From Granulicella aggregans (GTDB taxonomy: Bacteria; Acidobacteriota; Terriglobia; Terriglobales; Acidobacteriaceae): DNA of 64,000 nt. Position 1 is the first letter of the stretch. The number at the start of each line of letters is the position of its first letter. Made by a program: the position numbers and the translations under genes. Below, one piece after another: positions 24,981 through 34,734 of this stretch. The notes under the pieces are model-generated. The model searched no databases, was not told the origin of the DNA, and was given only the letters and a program-made list of their open reading frames with translations. The DNA lies in contig NZ_JAGSYE010000003.1 in the NCBI RefSeq assembly GCF_025685565.1, forward strand, positions 496,001 through 560,000, read 5' to 3'.

Positions 24981-26906
24981 TTACTCCGTGACCGGTACAA
25001 CCGGCAGGCTTACATAGCTCGCCGTCCCCGGCTTGTGCCAGATGCGCTCAGTCGCCTTGTGATAGTCGCCGACCTTCGCATCGAAGATGTTCGGCACAAA
25101 GGTCTGCGGGTTCCGGTCGTACAGCGGAAACAGCGTCGATTGCACCTGCACCATGATCCGATGCCCCGGCTTGAAGGTGTGGTTGATCATCGGCAGCCCG
25201 AACTTGAACTCCAGCGGCTCGTTCGGTGTCAGCGCGGAAGGGTGCTCGAAGCTCGTCCGGTAGCGACCGCGAAAGATGTCCGTCGCCAGCGGGAGTTCGT
25301 ATCCGCTCATCTCGACAGGAGGAGTCATCCGGTCCGGATAGACGTCGATCACCTTAACCACCCAGTCCGAATCCGTGCCACTGGTCGAGGCGAAGAGATG
25401 TGCCACAGGTTCTCCCGAGAGCTTCATCGCTTCCTTCAGTGGCTCGGTCTCGTAGGTCAACACATCCGGCCGCCCATCGACAAAGCGCTGATCCATGAGC
25501 AGCCAGTTTCCCCAGCCATCTCTGTCGTCCGCGGCAATCGGCCTCGGACGGTACGGTACGGGCTTGGCCGGGTCGGAGACATACTCATCGAACTCTGCAC
25601 CGGCATTCGGCGGATCGAACGATAACTTCCCGCCCGCCGTGAGATAGAGCGGCTTCGATGCCACTGGGCACCCAACTTCACAGCTCGCCGGCCACGCCTT
25701 GGGAGTCTCCCAGCGGTCCTCGCCGGGGTTGTAGATCCACGTCTTCGGCGTCTCCACCTTCGGCGATCCGGGCTTCAGATACTCGTTGAAGAACGGCAGC
25801 AGAACGTCCTTGCGCCACTGCGCCGCCGTGTCGGTCGCCCAGGTGAAAGGGCCAAGCGTCCGGCCTTCGCGGTTGATCTGGCTATGCCGCCAGGGGCCCA
25901 TCACGAGGTGGTTAAGGTGATGCGTGTCCTTCGCCTCCAGTGCGCGGAAGCTGTGGATAGCTCCCCACATATCCTCCTGGTCCCATAGACCCTGCTCCCA
26001 CATCGTTGGCACCGTCATCGGAGCCTTCGCGATCAACTTATCCAGCGCCTGACTCTGCCAGAAGGCGTCGTAGGACGGATGCTCCTCGACCGTCTTCCAG
26101 TAAGGAAGCTGGTCCTCGCCCAGCGCCCGAGCAAAGTCTCCCGCCGAACCTGCTGTGAGGTAGTTCGAGTAATCATCCCGCCCCGCGCGCGGAACCTTCG
26201 CCCCTGCACCACGCATCGAGGTCTGGCCCAGGAAGTAGTCGAGATTGTTCTGCCGGAATGCTCCGTAGTGGAACCAGTCGTCGCCCATCCAGCCATCCAC
26301 CATGGGGCTCTCGGGAGCGGCCACCTTCAGAGCCGGGTGCGGTGCGAGCAGCGCCATCACCACCGTGAATCCCTCGTACGACGACCCGATCATGCCCACG
26401 CGTCCGTTCGTCTCGGGAACGTTCTTCACCAGCCAGTCGATCGTGTCGTAGGCGTCGGTCGTATCGTCCGCACCGGTCGGGTTGAAGCCGGAGTTTACCG
26501 GCGGCGGCGTCATCAGATAAGGCCCTTCCGACCCATACTTTCCGCGCACGTCCTGATAGACGCGGATGTATCCAGCAGCCACAAAGCCTTCGTCGCTCAG
26601 CGGCAGCGCCTCGATCATCTTCGGCGACTCTGACCGCGCCGCTCGCGCCGCAGCGTTATAGCAAGTTCGAGTCAGCAGGATCGGAGCGCCCTTCGCGCCC
26701 TTCGGCACGACGATTACGGTATACAGCTTCGTCCCATCGCGCATCGGCACCATCACAACGCGCTTGTCGTAGTCGCGATCAACCGCTGGAACCTTGAAGT
26801 CCTTTGCCAGGTCGTCACCGGGCATCTTCTCCTGCGCCACCGCAGCGCCCACCATCATCGAAAACGAAAGACACACCAGCGTCGCTGCCTTGAACAAGTT
26901 CACCAT
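24981..26906 (-). CDS. CocE/NonD family hydrolase (S15-like), secreted
   Basis: ATG at 26906 gives 641 residues with a signal peptide (VNLFKAATLVCLSFSMMVGAAVAQ would include it; cleavage near residue 25). The alpha/beta hydrolase core has GSSYEGF with nucleophile Ser176, the RGKYGSEG segment and a C-terminal jelly-roll-like domain (DWVVKVIDVYPD, GHRIMVQVQSTLFP). Relatives are X-Pro dipeptidyl peptidases, cocaine esterase and glutaryl-7-ACA acylases. The usual substrates are acyl esters, amides or proline peptides; which applies here is unknown. It starts 14 bp after the LLM gene stop, so both are probably cotranscribed. Confidence 0.92.
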   Translation of the reverse strand: MVNLFKAATLVCLSFSMMVGAAVAQEKMPGDDLAKDFKVPAVDRDYDKRVVMVPMRDGTKLYTVIVVPKGAKGAPILLTRTCYNAAARAARSESPKMIEALPLSDEGFVAAGYIRVYQDVRGKYGSEGPYLMTPPPVNSGFNPTGADDTTDAYDTIDWLVKNVPETNGRVGMIGSSYEGFTVVMALLAPHPALKVAAPESPMVDGWMGDDWFHYGAFRQNNLDYFLGQTSMRGAGAKVPRAGRDDYSNYLTAGSAGDFARALGEDQLPYWKTVEEHPSYDAFWQSQALDKLIAKAPMTVPTMWEQGLWDQEDMWGAIHSFRALEAKDTHHLNHLVMGPWRHSQINREGRTLGPFTWATDTAAQWRKDVLLPFFNEYLKPGSPKVETPKTWIYNPGEDRWETPKAWPASCEVGCPVASKPLYLTAGGKLSFDPPNAGAEFDEYVSDPAKPVPYRPRPIAADDRDGWGNWLLMDQRFVDGRPDVLTYETEPLKEAMKLSGEPVAHLFASTSGTDSDWVVKVIDVYPDRMTPPVEMSGYELPLATDIFRGRYRTSFEHPSALTPNEPLEFKFGLPMINHTFKPGHRIMVQVQSTLFPLYDRNPQTFVPNIFDAKVGDYHKATERIWHKPGTASYVSLPVVPVTE

Positions 26907-26920
26907 GCTTGAATTATTAC

Positions 26921-27991
26921 CTAATTCAAGTCGAACTCCCCAGCCAACAGCTCGTAGCTCCTGATGCGCGCCGCGTGATCCCACGCAATTGTGTTGACGA
27001 TCAGCTCACCGATGCCTAGTTCAGCCGCCATCGCCCTCAGCCGTTTGCCCACCGTCGTCGGAGTTCCCACGAAATACCGTGGCCACTCGCCCTCTTCGAC
27101 GGCGATATCGCCAAAGACCTGTAGCTCGCGCAGCGCGGCTTCTGGAGATGCGACGGGCCGGCGATCTCCCAGCCTGATCCGGCGTTGCAGCACGCGCACG
27201 CTTGAGGCGAGATAATCGGCCTCCTCATCGGTCTCCGCGCAGATGACACCGACAGCAATCGTCGCCTCCGGTCTCTCCCGGCCATCAATACGGCCACTGG
27301 CAAGAAATCCACGCTGGTAGGCTTCGATCGCCGCGCGCGTGTGGACGGGACTAAAGAAATGGGCGAACGCGTAGGGCAAGCCAAAGTTGGCCGCAGCGGC
27401 GGAACTCCACATGCTCGATCCAAGCATCCACAGATCCGGAGCGCCCGGCATCTCCGGCGAAACACGCATCTTCGCAAAGGGATGGCGCTCGGGAAATCCC
27501 TCGCCGAAGTACGCCAGCAGCTCACTCACCTGCTCCGAAAAATCGTCTGCCATCCCCGTCTTGCGGTCGCGCTTCAGCGCCAGCGACTCCACCGGCCCGC
27601 CACCCGGAGCGCGCCCGATCCCAAGATCTATTCGTCCCGGATAGAGCGCATGCAATGTGCGAAAGACCTCTGCCACCTTGAATGCGGAGTAGTGCGGCAG
27701 CATGATTCCGCCCGACCCAAGCCGTATCCGCTTCGTCTCCGCGCCGATGCGCGAGAGCATGATCTCCGGAGCCGTGCATGCCAGTGTGTCCATCGCATGA
27801 TGCTCGGACATCCAGAATCGACGATAGCCCAGTTCATCCACCCGTCGCGCCAGGGCGATGGAGTTCGCCAGCGCCTGCCCGGGCGTACTTCCCTCGGGCA
27901 CGGGTGATTGATCGAGTACAGAAAGCTTCAGGTCGTGTTTTCCGTTTTTACCCACGGTGATTAGATGTCCGGCCCCAGCGGAACGACCCAT
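26921..27991 (-). CDS. LLM class flavin-dependent oxidoreductase (luciferase-like)
   Basis: I use ATG 27991, with GAGG nine bases upstream (356 residues); ATG 28009 and GTG 27955 are alternatives and the conserved part begins only at LKLSVLDQSPV. The fold is the luciferase TIM barrel: RFWMSEHHAMDTLACTAPE, IRLGSGGIMLPHYSAFKVAE, PGRIDLGIGRAPGGG, and the C-terminal VGTPTTVGKRL. These are typical of the LLM group annotated as alkane monooxygenase-like or YhbW-like proteins, using F420 or FMN. The physiological substrate is unknown. It is divergent from deoC, with about 120 bp between. Confidence 0.9.
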   Translation of the reverse strand: MGRSAGAGHLITVGKNGKHDLKLSVLDQSPVPEGSTPGQALANSIALARRVDELGYRRFWMSEHHAMDTLACTAPEIMLSRIGAETKRIRLGSGGIMLPHYSAFKVAEVFRTLHALYPGRIDLGIGRAPGGGPVESLALKRDRKTGMADDFSEQVSELLAYFGEGFPERHPFAKMRVSPEMPGAPDLWMLGSSMWSSAAAANFGLPYAFAHFFSPVHTRAAIEAYQRGFLASGRIDGRERPEATIAVGVICAETDEEADYLASSVRVLQRRIRLGDRRPVASPEAALRELQVFGDIAVEEGEWPRYFVGTPTTVGKRLRAMAAELGIGELIVNTIAWDHAARIRSYELLAGEFDLN

Positions 27992-28110
27992 GCCGCTTGG
28001 CCTCGCCAACCGTACTCCGGATAGTTCATACTTTTACCCGTAGACGCACGTCTCCTGAAACGGGGCCGTGCTAACCTCCCCGCAACACCGAATGACCCGC
28101 AGGAGCTTCC

Positions 28111-28884
28111 TTGAACACCGTTGCCATCTCCGATCTACCCGCATTCGACGCCGCCGCCTTTGCCGCTCATACACTTAGCTCCCCTGCCAACCTAGCCGCC
28201 GTCCTCGACCACACGCTGCTGAAGCCCGAAGCGACGCGCTCGCAGGTGCTGACCCTGTGCGCCGAGGCGGCTGAGCATCGCTTTGCCTGCGCTATGGTCA
28301 ATCCCACATGGGTCTCAACCGCCGTACATGCGCTCGCCGGAACCGGCGTTCCCGTAGGCGTGGTCATCGGCTTCCCTCTCGGCGCGACGCTCTCCAGCTC
28401 CAAGCGCGACGAGACCGTCCGCGTGTTGAAGCTCGGCGCTCACGATGTGGACATGGTCCTCAACGTCGGCCTGCTCAAGTCTGGCCAGAAAGAAGACTTC
28501 GAAGCGGTACGCCAGGACATTCGCGGCGTCGTGGAGCTGGCCCACGCTGGGGGTGCCATCGTAAAGGTGATCCTCGAGACCTGCCTGCTCACCTTCGAAG
28601 AAAAACTTCGCGCCGCCGACCTTGCCCTCTCAGCCGGTGCCGACTTCCTCAAGACCAGCACTGGCTTCTCGACCGGCGGAGCGACCGCCGACGACATCGC
28701 ATTACTGCGCGGAGTTGCAGGAAATCACGCTGGCGTAAAGGCCTCAGGCGGCATCCGCTCTTTGACCGATGCGACGGCAATGCTAAACGCCGGTGCTACG
28801 CGCATCGGTGCCAGCGCAAGCGTCCGCATCATCGCGGAGCTCAATGGCCAGGCGGCCACAACGCCTCCGGCTACGGGATATTGA
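28111..28884 (+). CDS. deoC: deoxyribose-phosphate aldolase
   Basis: TTG at 28111 with AGGAG at 28098-28102 gives 257 residues. The DeoC landmarks are present: DHTLLKPEATRSQV, VKVILETCLL, the Schiff-base lysine Lys181 in FLKTSTGFSTGGAT, and Lys210 in GVKASGGIRS, with Asp114 in HDVDMVLNVG. It cleaves 2-deoxyribose 5-phosphate to glyceraldehyde 3-phosphate and acetaldehyde in deoxynucleoside salvage. The downstream esterase starts 5 bp after the stop, so the two form an operon. Other deo genes are not present here. Confidence 0.96.
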   Translation: MNTVAISDLPAFDAAAFAAHTLSSPANLAAVLDHTLLKPEATRSQVLTLCAEAAEHRFACAMVNPTWVSTAVHALAGTGVPVGVVIGFPLGATLSSSKRDETVRVLKLGAHDVDMVLNVGLLKSGQKEDFEAVRQDIRGVVELAHAGGAIVKVILETCLLTFEEKLRAADLALSAGADFLKTSTGFSTGGATADDIALLRGVAGNHAGVKASGGIRSLTDATAMLNAGATRIGASASVRIIAELNGQAATTPPATGY

Positions 28885-28889
28885 TCGCC

Positions 28890-30002
28890 ATGAGGAAGCT
28901 CGCCACGCTCGCTGGGGTTGCATTCGCTGCGAGCGTGGCGCTTGCCCCTATGTTTGGTCAGGCACGGCCCACGCCGCCTGCTCGCGACCCACTCACTCCG
29001 GGATATCCTGCGGCAACGGAGTTGCCGGATGGCCAACTTCCTCCGAAGAACGCCGATGGCAACTTCATCCTCGGCCCGACTCATACGAGCGTTCCCGAGA
29101 GTCTGCCGCAGACCGGCGTGCCACAGGGCTCGATCTTTGAGTTCACCATGAACTCCCCCGACAGCAAGCTCTACCCCGGCATCGCGCGTGAGCCCGGAAC
29201 CTTCGGCACGGTCGATCCTGCGGAACCGAGCAAGCTCATCGTCACCACCAGCCATCCTGCTCCTTACAGCCGCAAGGTGAGCGTCTACATCCCGAAGCAG
29301 TACATCGCCGGAACGATCGCGCCATTCATCGTCGGAGCTGACGGGCCCGACCGTACGCTCTTCACCGTGCTCGACAATCTCATCGCACAGAAACGCGTTC
29401 CAGCCATGATTGCCATCTCGATCAGCAACGGCGGAGGTGATGCTCAGGGCAGCGAACGCGGCCTCGAGTACGACACCATGTCCGGCCGCTACGCCGAGTT
29501 TGTAGAAACCGAAGTCCTGCCGGAAGTCGAAGCGAAGTATCACGTCAAGCTAACGAAAGACCCCGACGGCCGCGCCACCACAGGCGGAAGCTCCGGTGGG
29601 TCATGCGCTCTGATCATGGCCTGGTATCACCCGGAGCTTTATCACCGCGTCCTGACTTACTCCGGCACTTACGTGAATCAGCAGTGGCCGTACTCGGCTG
29701 AGACTCCGCATGGTGCGTGGGAGTTTCACGAGCACCTTATCCCGAACACCACGCGCAAACCGCTTCGGCTATGGCTTGAGGTCGGCGACCGCGACCTGCT
29801 CAACCCAAACATCATGCGCGACGAGATGCACGACTGGGTGCTGGCCAACGAGAAGATGGCCGAGGTGCTTGCCGCGAAGGGATATCACTATCAGTTCGTG
29901 TTCGCGCGCAATGCTGGGCACGTCGATCAGGCAGTGAGACGGCAGACACTTGGTGAAGCTCTCGAATACGTCTGGCAGGGTTATGTTCCTGTCACTCGAT
30001 AG
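28890..30002 (+). CDS. secreted esterase, esterase D/enterochelin esterase-like
   Basis: ATG at 28890 opens a 370-residue protein with a signal peptide (KLATLAGVAFAASVALAPMFGQA). The alpha/beta hydrolase domain covers about 115-365: SVYIPKQY, FIVGADGPDR, the nucleophile elbow GGSSGG with Ser235, an acid in EVGDRDLLN and a histidine in NAGHVDQ. The family includes enterochelin (Fes), feruloyl and S-formylglutathione hydrolase-like esterases. As a periplasmic enzyme it may act on acylated sugars or siderophores. It follows deoC by 5 bp and its stop abuts that of the convergent glucosidase. Confidence 0.88.
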   Translation: MRKLATLAGVAFAASVALAPMFGQARPTPPARDPLTPGYPAATELPDGQLPPKNADGNFILGPTHTSVPESLPQTGVPQGSIFEFTMNSPDSKLYPGIAREPGTFGTVDPAEPSKLIVTTSHPAPYSRKVSVYIPKQYIAGTIAPFIVGADGPDRTLFTVLDNLIAQKRVPAMIAISISNGGGDAQGSERGLEYDTMSGRYAEFVETEVLPEVEAKYHVKLTKDPDGRATTGGSSGGSCALIMAWYHPELYHRVLTYSGTYVNQQWPYSAETPHGAWEFHEHLIPNTTRKPLRLWLEVGDRDLLNPNIMRDEMHDWVLANEKMAEVLAAKGYHYQFVFARNAGHVDQAVRRQTLGEALEYVWQGYVPVTR

Positions 30003-31799
30003 CTAATACCTGTATATTCGCGTCTCCCAGGGCCGCAGCTTCAACGTCCCGCCATCGTCAGGCAAACCCGCTGGAAGATTACTCAGAACGAGCGAACTCG
30101 GCGTTAGGCCATCTGGCAATGTGAACTGCGTTGCCGCTCCTCCAAAGTTCAGCACCACGAGGAACTTTTCGTCACCAAGCGTTCGCGTATAGGCAAATAC
30201 CTTCTCGTTCTCCGGGTCAAGGTCCTTGTAGTCGCCATACACAAGCGCCTTGTGCGCATGATGCAGCGCGATCAACTGCTGCGTATAGGCGAACACTGAG
30301 TCCTTGTCCGCAACCTCCGATGCAGCGTTGATCTCCTTGTAGTTCGGATTCACTGCAAGCCACGGCTTATCGCCAGTCGTGAATCCGCCATTCGAAGTCG
30401 CGTCCCACTGCATCGGCGTTCGTGAGTTGTCGCGCCCAAACTGATGAGCCCCCGCAATAAACTCCGCCTCCGTCATCTTGCCGGTCAGCACCTTTGCCTT
30501 GTAAGCGTTCTTCACCTCGATGTCGTCGAACTGAGAGAGTTTGGTGAACGGATAGTTCGTCATGCCCAACTCATCGCCTTCGTAGAGAAACGGCGTGCCG
30601 CGCAGCGTCAGAATCATCGTCTCGAGCAACTTCGCCGATGGCACGCGGAACTCCGCCGAATCATCCCCGAAGGTCGAGACAACCCTTGGAGCGTCGTGGT
30701 TCGAAAGAAACACCGTGTCCCAACTCGTCTTCCCCAACACATTCGCGTGATTGGTATAGATGGCCTTGAACTGCGGCAACGTCCACTTGCGCGCCGAGTA
30801 ACCGTCGCCACGGCTGATCCGCATCGCATCGAAGTTGAAGACCAGATTCAACTCATGTCGACTGTCATCGATGATCTTTGGCTCTTCCTCAAGCGTGATA
30901 CCGATCGCTTCTCCCACGGTCATCGTGTCATAGGCGCTCAACGCCTTCTTATTCATCTCCTGCAGGTACTCGTCGCGATGAGGCCCATTCGCCCACAGCT
31001 TCACATAGTCCGTCCCCGGTGCGAGGTCAGGCAGGCCGGGCTGCTTCGAGATCAACGGGATCACATCCATGCGGAAGCCATCGACTCCCTTGTCCAGCCA
31101 GAACCGCATCAGGCTGTAGACCGACTCGCGCACCTTTGGGTTCTCCCAGTTCAAGTCTGGCTGCTTCACCGCGAAGAGATGCAGGTAGAACTGCTTCGTC
31201 GGCGCGCTGTACTGCCACGCCGAACCAGAGAAGAAGCTAGGGTAGTTATTCGGCGGATCGAAGCCATTCGGCGCTGCAGGGTTCGGCTTACCGTCGCGCC
31301 AGATGTAATAGTCCCGGTACGGATTGGTCTTACTCTTCGCGCTCTCGACGAACCATTTATGTTCGTCCGAGGTGTGATTCACCACCAGGTCGATGATGAG
31401 CCGCATATGCCGCTGCTTGATGCCAGCCAGCATCTTGTCGAAGTCCGCCATGGTGCCGAACTCCTTCATCACCTTTTCGTAGTCGCGGATATCGTAGCCG
31501 TTATCCGCGTTCGGCGAGTCGTAGTGCGGACTCAGCCAGATCACATTCACGCCCAGCTTCTGCAGGTAGTCGAGCTTCTCCGTGATGCCGTTCAGGTCGC
31601 CGATGCCATCGCCGTTCGAGTCTTTGAACGACCGCGGATAGATCTGATAGACGACGGCCTCTTTCCACCACTTCGGCTCATATCCGTTTACCTGAGCTAC
31701 TGGCGCACCCTGAGCCAATGCTTCCTTCGACTGGTTCAGTCCACCTAGAAGACACGCAAGCGAGAGAACTCCCGCAATCTTGAAAACACTTTTAGACAT
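30003..31799 (-). CDS. alpha-glucosidase/oligo-1,6-glucosidase, GH13, exported
   Basis: ATG at 31799 has GAGG six bases upstream and gives 598 residues with a signal peptide (SKSVFKIAGVLSLACLLGG, cleavage near residue 30). GH13 regions are complete: IIDLVVNHTS, GFRMDV with nucleophile Asp245, TVGEA with acid/base Glu297, and LSNHD with Asp369. The start WWKEAVVYQIYPRSFKDSNGDG and the overall length fit the oligo-1,6-glucosidase, trehalulose or sucrose isomerase subfamilies. It degrades alpha-glucosides in the periplasm. It lies 57 bp downstream of yicC on the same strand and may be read through. Confidence 0.93.
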   Translation of the reverse strand: MSKSVFKIAGVLSLACLLGGLNQSKEALAQGAPVAQVNGYEPKWWKEAVVYQIYPRSFKDSNGDGIGDLNGITEKLDYLQKLGVNVIWLSPHYDSPNADNGYDIRDYEKVMKEFGTMADFDKMLAGIKQRHMRLIIDLVVNHTSDEHKWFVESAKSKTNPYRDYYIWRDGKPNPAAPNGFDPPNNYPSFFSGSAWQYSAPTKQFYLHLFAVKQPDLNWENPKVRESVYSLMRFWLDKGVDGFRMDVIPLISKQPGLPDLAPGTDYVKLWANGPHRDEYLQEMNKKALSAYDTMTVGEAIGITLEEEPKIIDDSRHELNLVFNFDAMRISRGDGYSARKWTLPQFKAIYTNHANVLGKTSWDTVFLSNHDAPRVVSTFGDDSAEFRVPSAKLLETMILTLRGTPFLYEGDELGMTNYPFTKLSQFDDIEVKNAYKAKVLTGKMTEAEFIAGAHQFGRDNSRTPMQWDATSNGGFTTGDKPWLAVNPNYKEINAASEVADKDSVFAYTQQLIALHHAHKALVYGDYKDLDPENEKVFAYTRTLGDEKFLVVLNFGGAATQFTLPDGLTPSSLVLSNLPAGLPDDGGTLKLRPWETRIYRY

Positions 31800-31855
31800 G
31801 ATCACCCTCGATGCTGCGACCACTCATAATACCTGCGGAGTTATGACTCTGGCAG

Positions 31856-32761
31856 CTATTCGAGATTCTGAATCTGCTCACGAGCGCGCTCGATCTCGAC
31901 CTTCATCTGAAGGCCAAGTTCCGTGATGCGGAGACCGTTCTGCGCTGTCGCTCCGCTGGTCTTTGAGAGGAGAGTGTTCGCCTCACGGTTCAACTCCTGC
32001 AAGAGAAAATCCAGACGCTTGCCTACCGGTCCCCCCTCGTCAAGCATCGCCAGCAGGCTTGCGACGTGCGTGCGCAGCCTCACCAACTCTTCCTCAACAT
32101 CGCTACGGTCCGCGATCAACGCCGCCTCTGAAAGCAGTCTGTCTTCACTCACACCCAGGCCTTCGGTCAGCTCTGCAATGCGCGCCCGCAGCCGCTCGTA
32201 GTTCGCTGCACGTACACCCTCGCGAAGTTCCGCTACCTCGACCGCAGCGGCATCTAGCCGAGACATCGATGCCCGAAGCTCCGCGACTAAAGCCGCACCT
32301 TCGTCCGCACGCACCGCGTTAAAGCTGACGATCAACTCCGCCAGTTCCTCCATCACCGGCGCCTCAAGCAGCGCAGCCTCATCGCGCGAGTTGTTCTGTG
32401 TGCTTGTCATCATGCCCGGCATGCGGAGGACTTCGTTCAGGTCAGGCTCGGACTGCAGATTGTGCCGCTCCGCACATTCACGAAACGTTGCGATGTAAGC
32501 GGCGATCTGCTCGTCGTTGAAGTAGAGGCCAGTGCGCGTTTGCTTCTCCAGCGTGAGCGAAAACTCTACGTGGCCGCGATGAATCTGCTCCTTGAGCACA
32601 CGGCGCAACTGCGATTCGAGAACATCGCAGCCCTGTGGAAGGCGAAGCTGTAGATCAAAGAAGCGATGGTTGACGCTCTTCAGCGACATCGTAAAGCTCA
32701 CCCGTTCCTCGGCATCGACACGCCGCGTCGCATAGCCCGTCATCGAATGAATCACACTCAT
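31856..32761 (-). CDS. yicC: YicC/YloC family endoribonuclease
   Basis: The 301-residue protein has the two parts of the family: N-terminal MSMTGYA-type start (VIHSMTGYATRR), LKSVNHRFFDLQLRLP, and the C-terminal DUF1732 part with KRLDFLLQELNREANTL. YicC proteins have recently been linked to RNA cleavage and to sRNA turnover in Escherichia coli. Its ATG overlaps the stop of the upstream ABC exporter gene by 4 bp. In many bacteria yicC precedes gmk and rpoZ; here it closes a long envelope/stress run instead. Confidence 0.93.
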   Translation of the reverse strand: MSVIHSMTGYATRRVDAEERVSFTMSLKSVNHRFFDLQLRLPQGCDVLESQLRRVLKEQIHRGHVEFSLTLEKQTRTGLYFNDEQIAAYIATFRECAERHNLQSEPDLNEVLRMPGMMTSTQNNSRDEAALLEAPVMEELAELIVSFNAVRADEGAALVAELRASMSRLDAAAVEVAELREGVRAANYERLRARIAELTEGLGVSEDRLLSEAALIADRSDVEEELVRLRTHVASLLAMLDEGGPVGKRLDFLLQELNREANTLLSKTSGATAQNGLRITELGLQMKVEIERAREQIQNLE

Positions 32762-34626
32762 ACTGCCCCTTCAATCGCCTCGGCCGGTATGGCCTCATCC
32801 AGTTCATCCGCCGGCTCAGTTCGGAACTGCAGGTCATGCAACCGCCGATAGGTCCCAGACAGTTCGAGCAGCTCCTCGTGCGTTCCAATCTCAGTGATGC
32901 TGCCCTGTTCCATCACTGCGATCCGCGTGGCGTTTCGCACCGTCGAAAGCCGATGCGCAATCACAAACACCGTCCTCCCCTGCATCAGGTTCGCGAGCGC
33001 AGCCTGCACGAAGGCTTCGCTCTCGGTATCGAGGGCGGAGGTCGCCTCGTCAAGAATAAGGATCGGCGCATTCTTCAAAATTGCCCGTGCGATCGCAAGC
33101 CGCTGCCGCTCGCCGCCACTCAGCCGCACACCTTTTTCACCGATCACCGTGTCGTAGCCATTTGGCATACGCAGAATAAAATCGTGCGCCAGCGCCATCT
33201 TTGCTGCCTCTTCCACCTTGCTTAGCGGGACGTCGGGCTGGCCGTACGCGATGTTGTTGCGGACGGTGTCGTTAAAGAGCACCACTTCCTGCGTCACCTT
33301 GCCGATCTGCCGCCGGAGGCTTTCAATCGTCACGTCGCGCAGGTCGTGGCCATCGATCACGATGCGGCCTTCGTTCACATCGAAGAAGCGCGGGATGAGG
33401 TTCACCAGCGAAGACTTCCCTGCCCCACTCGGCCCAACCAGAGCGAGCACCTCGCCGCGCTGCACCTTCAGGTCGATGCCGCGCAGCACCTGCTTGATCT
33501 CTCCCTCGCTCTCGTACGCGAAGCCAACGCCTTCGAACGCAATGCTGCCTTTGAAGCCCTCAAGTTTATATGCGCGCTTCTTCTCGCGAACATCGTCCTG
33601 CGCATCCATGAACTTGAAGATGTCTTCGCTCGCGCCGAGTGCCTGCTGAAACGAGTTGTAGAACATGGCGAACTTCCGGACCGGATCGTACAAAGAAAAC
33701 GTCGCAAAGAGGAAAGCAATAAAGTCGCCCGTCTTCATGTGGTGCGCGATGATCTGCCGCCTGCCGATGAAGAGCAGCAACGCAATGGCGATCGAGCCAA
33801 TCGCATCCATCAGCGGCGAGCTGATGGCCTGCACCGACACCGACTTCAGGTTCGCCCGAAAGAGTCGTGTCGCCGCGCGGCGGAAGCGGTTCATCTCCCA
33901 CAGCTCCATGCCGAAGGCCTTCACGATGCCGTTGCCCGTGATGGTCTCGTGCAGGATGTTCTGAATCTCCGCCAGCTTGTCTTGTCCTTTGCGGGTCGTC
34001 CTTCGAACTTGTCTGCCGATCCTTCGCGCCGACGAGATGACGACGGGTATGAAGAGCAGCAGGATCCAGGCCATCTTGCCGCCCAGGCTGATGACGGCGA
34101 CCACCATGAAGATCAACGTGAAGGTCTGCTGCAGGAACTCGCCGAGGACGCTGGACATCGCGGTCTGCACGCGCTCGATGTCGTTGATCAGAGTCGAGAG
34201 CAGCGTCCCCGTGGTGTGCTTCTGAAAGAAGCCTACCGAGCGCCGCAGCACGGCGTTATAGAGATCGTTGCGCAGGTCGGTGATCATGCCGAAGCCCGCG
34301 TAGTTGATCATGTACGTGCCCGCGTAGTCGCACACCGACTTGATGATCGCCGACATCACCAGCGCATACGCGACGATGTCCCACGAGTTATGAAAGTGGC
34401 TGGGCACAAGGAAGCGCAGGCTGAAGTCGCGGTTGAAGTAAGGCACGTGGAACTTCAGCACATCGGCGTAAGGGGCATCGGGGCTTAAAACCTGATCGAA
34501 GATGGGCTTGACCAGAAGAATTCGAAACGCCGACATGGCGCCCACCATCGCCATCAGCAATACGGATGCCAGCGAATAAAGCGCGTAAGGGCGCACGTAA
34601 AGTAGAAGCCGCCAGATGCGCTTCAT
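32758..34626 (-). CDS. ABC exporter, fused permease/ATPase (MsbA-like)
   Basis: This 622-residue half-transporter has six membrane segments in residues about 10-310 and an ATPase domain from about 345. Walker A GPSGAGKS, signature LSGGERQR, Walker B ILILDEATSALD and the switch histidine (VIAHRLSTV) are all intact. MsbA-like exporters flip lipid A or other lipids; the position close to the lpt block supports a lipid or LPS role, but drug or peptide export cannot be excluded. It starts 108 bp after the GNAT gene and is coupled to yicC by a 4-bp overlap. Confidence 0.9.
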   Translation of the reverse strand: MKRIWRLLLYVRPYALYSLASVLLMAMVGAMSAFRILLVKPIFDQVLSPDAPYADVLKFHVPYFNRDFSLRFLVPSHFHNSWDIVAYALVMSAIIKSVCDYAGTYMINYAGFGMITDLRNDLYNAVLRRSVGFFQKHTTGTLLSTLINDIERVQTAMSSVLGEFLQQTFTLIFMVVAVISLGGKMAWILLLFIPVVISSARRIGRQVRRTTRKGQDKLAEIQNILHETITGNGIVKAFGMELWEMNRFRRAATRLFRANLKSVSVQAISSPLMDAIGSIAIALLLFIGRRQIIAHHMKTGDFIAFLFATFSLYDPVRKFAMFYNSFQQALGASEDIFKFMDAQDDVREKKRAYKLEGFKGSIAFEGVGFAYESEGEIKQVLRGIDLKVQRGEVLALVGPSGAGKSSLVNLIPRFFDVNEGRIVIDGHDLRDVTIESLRRQIGKVTQEVVLFNDTVRNNIAYGQPDVPLSKVEEAAKMALAHDFILRMPNGYDTVIGEKGVRLSGGERQRLAIARAILKNAPILILDEATSALDTESEAFVQAALANLMQGRTVFVIAHRLSTVRNATRIAVMEQGSITEIGTHEELLELSGTYRRLHDLQFRTEPADELDEAIPAEAIEGAV

Positions 34627-34734
34627 ACGCTCCTGCCTTGCCGCGATGCGTGGGGGGGTGCGGTGACTGCCATCTGGTCAATTCTACGGCGTGGCGACTC
34701 CGTTCGAACGCGCTCCGTCAATTCAAAATGAGCC

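Noticed and set aside
28308..28889. N-terminal extension of the esterase frame through deoC
   Set aside because: The extension is an out-of-frame shadow of deoC; the esterase signal peptide begins at 28890.
30444..31748. 434-codon open frame antisense to the GH13 gene
   Set aside because: GH13 catalytic motifs on the minus strand settle the coding strand.
33346..34488. 380-codon open frame antisense to the ABC exporter
   Set aside because: Composition rich in His, Arg and Asp is typical of shadow frames; the ABC gene is complete.
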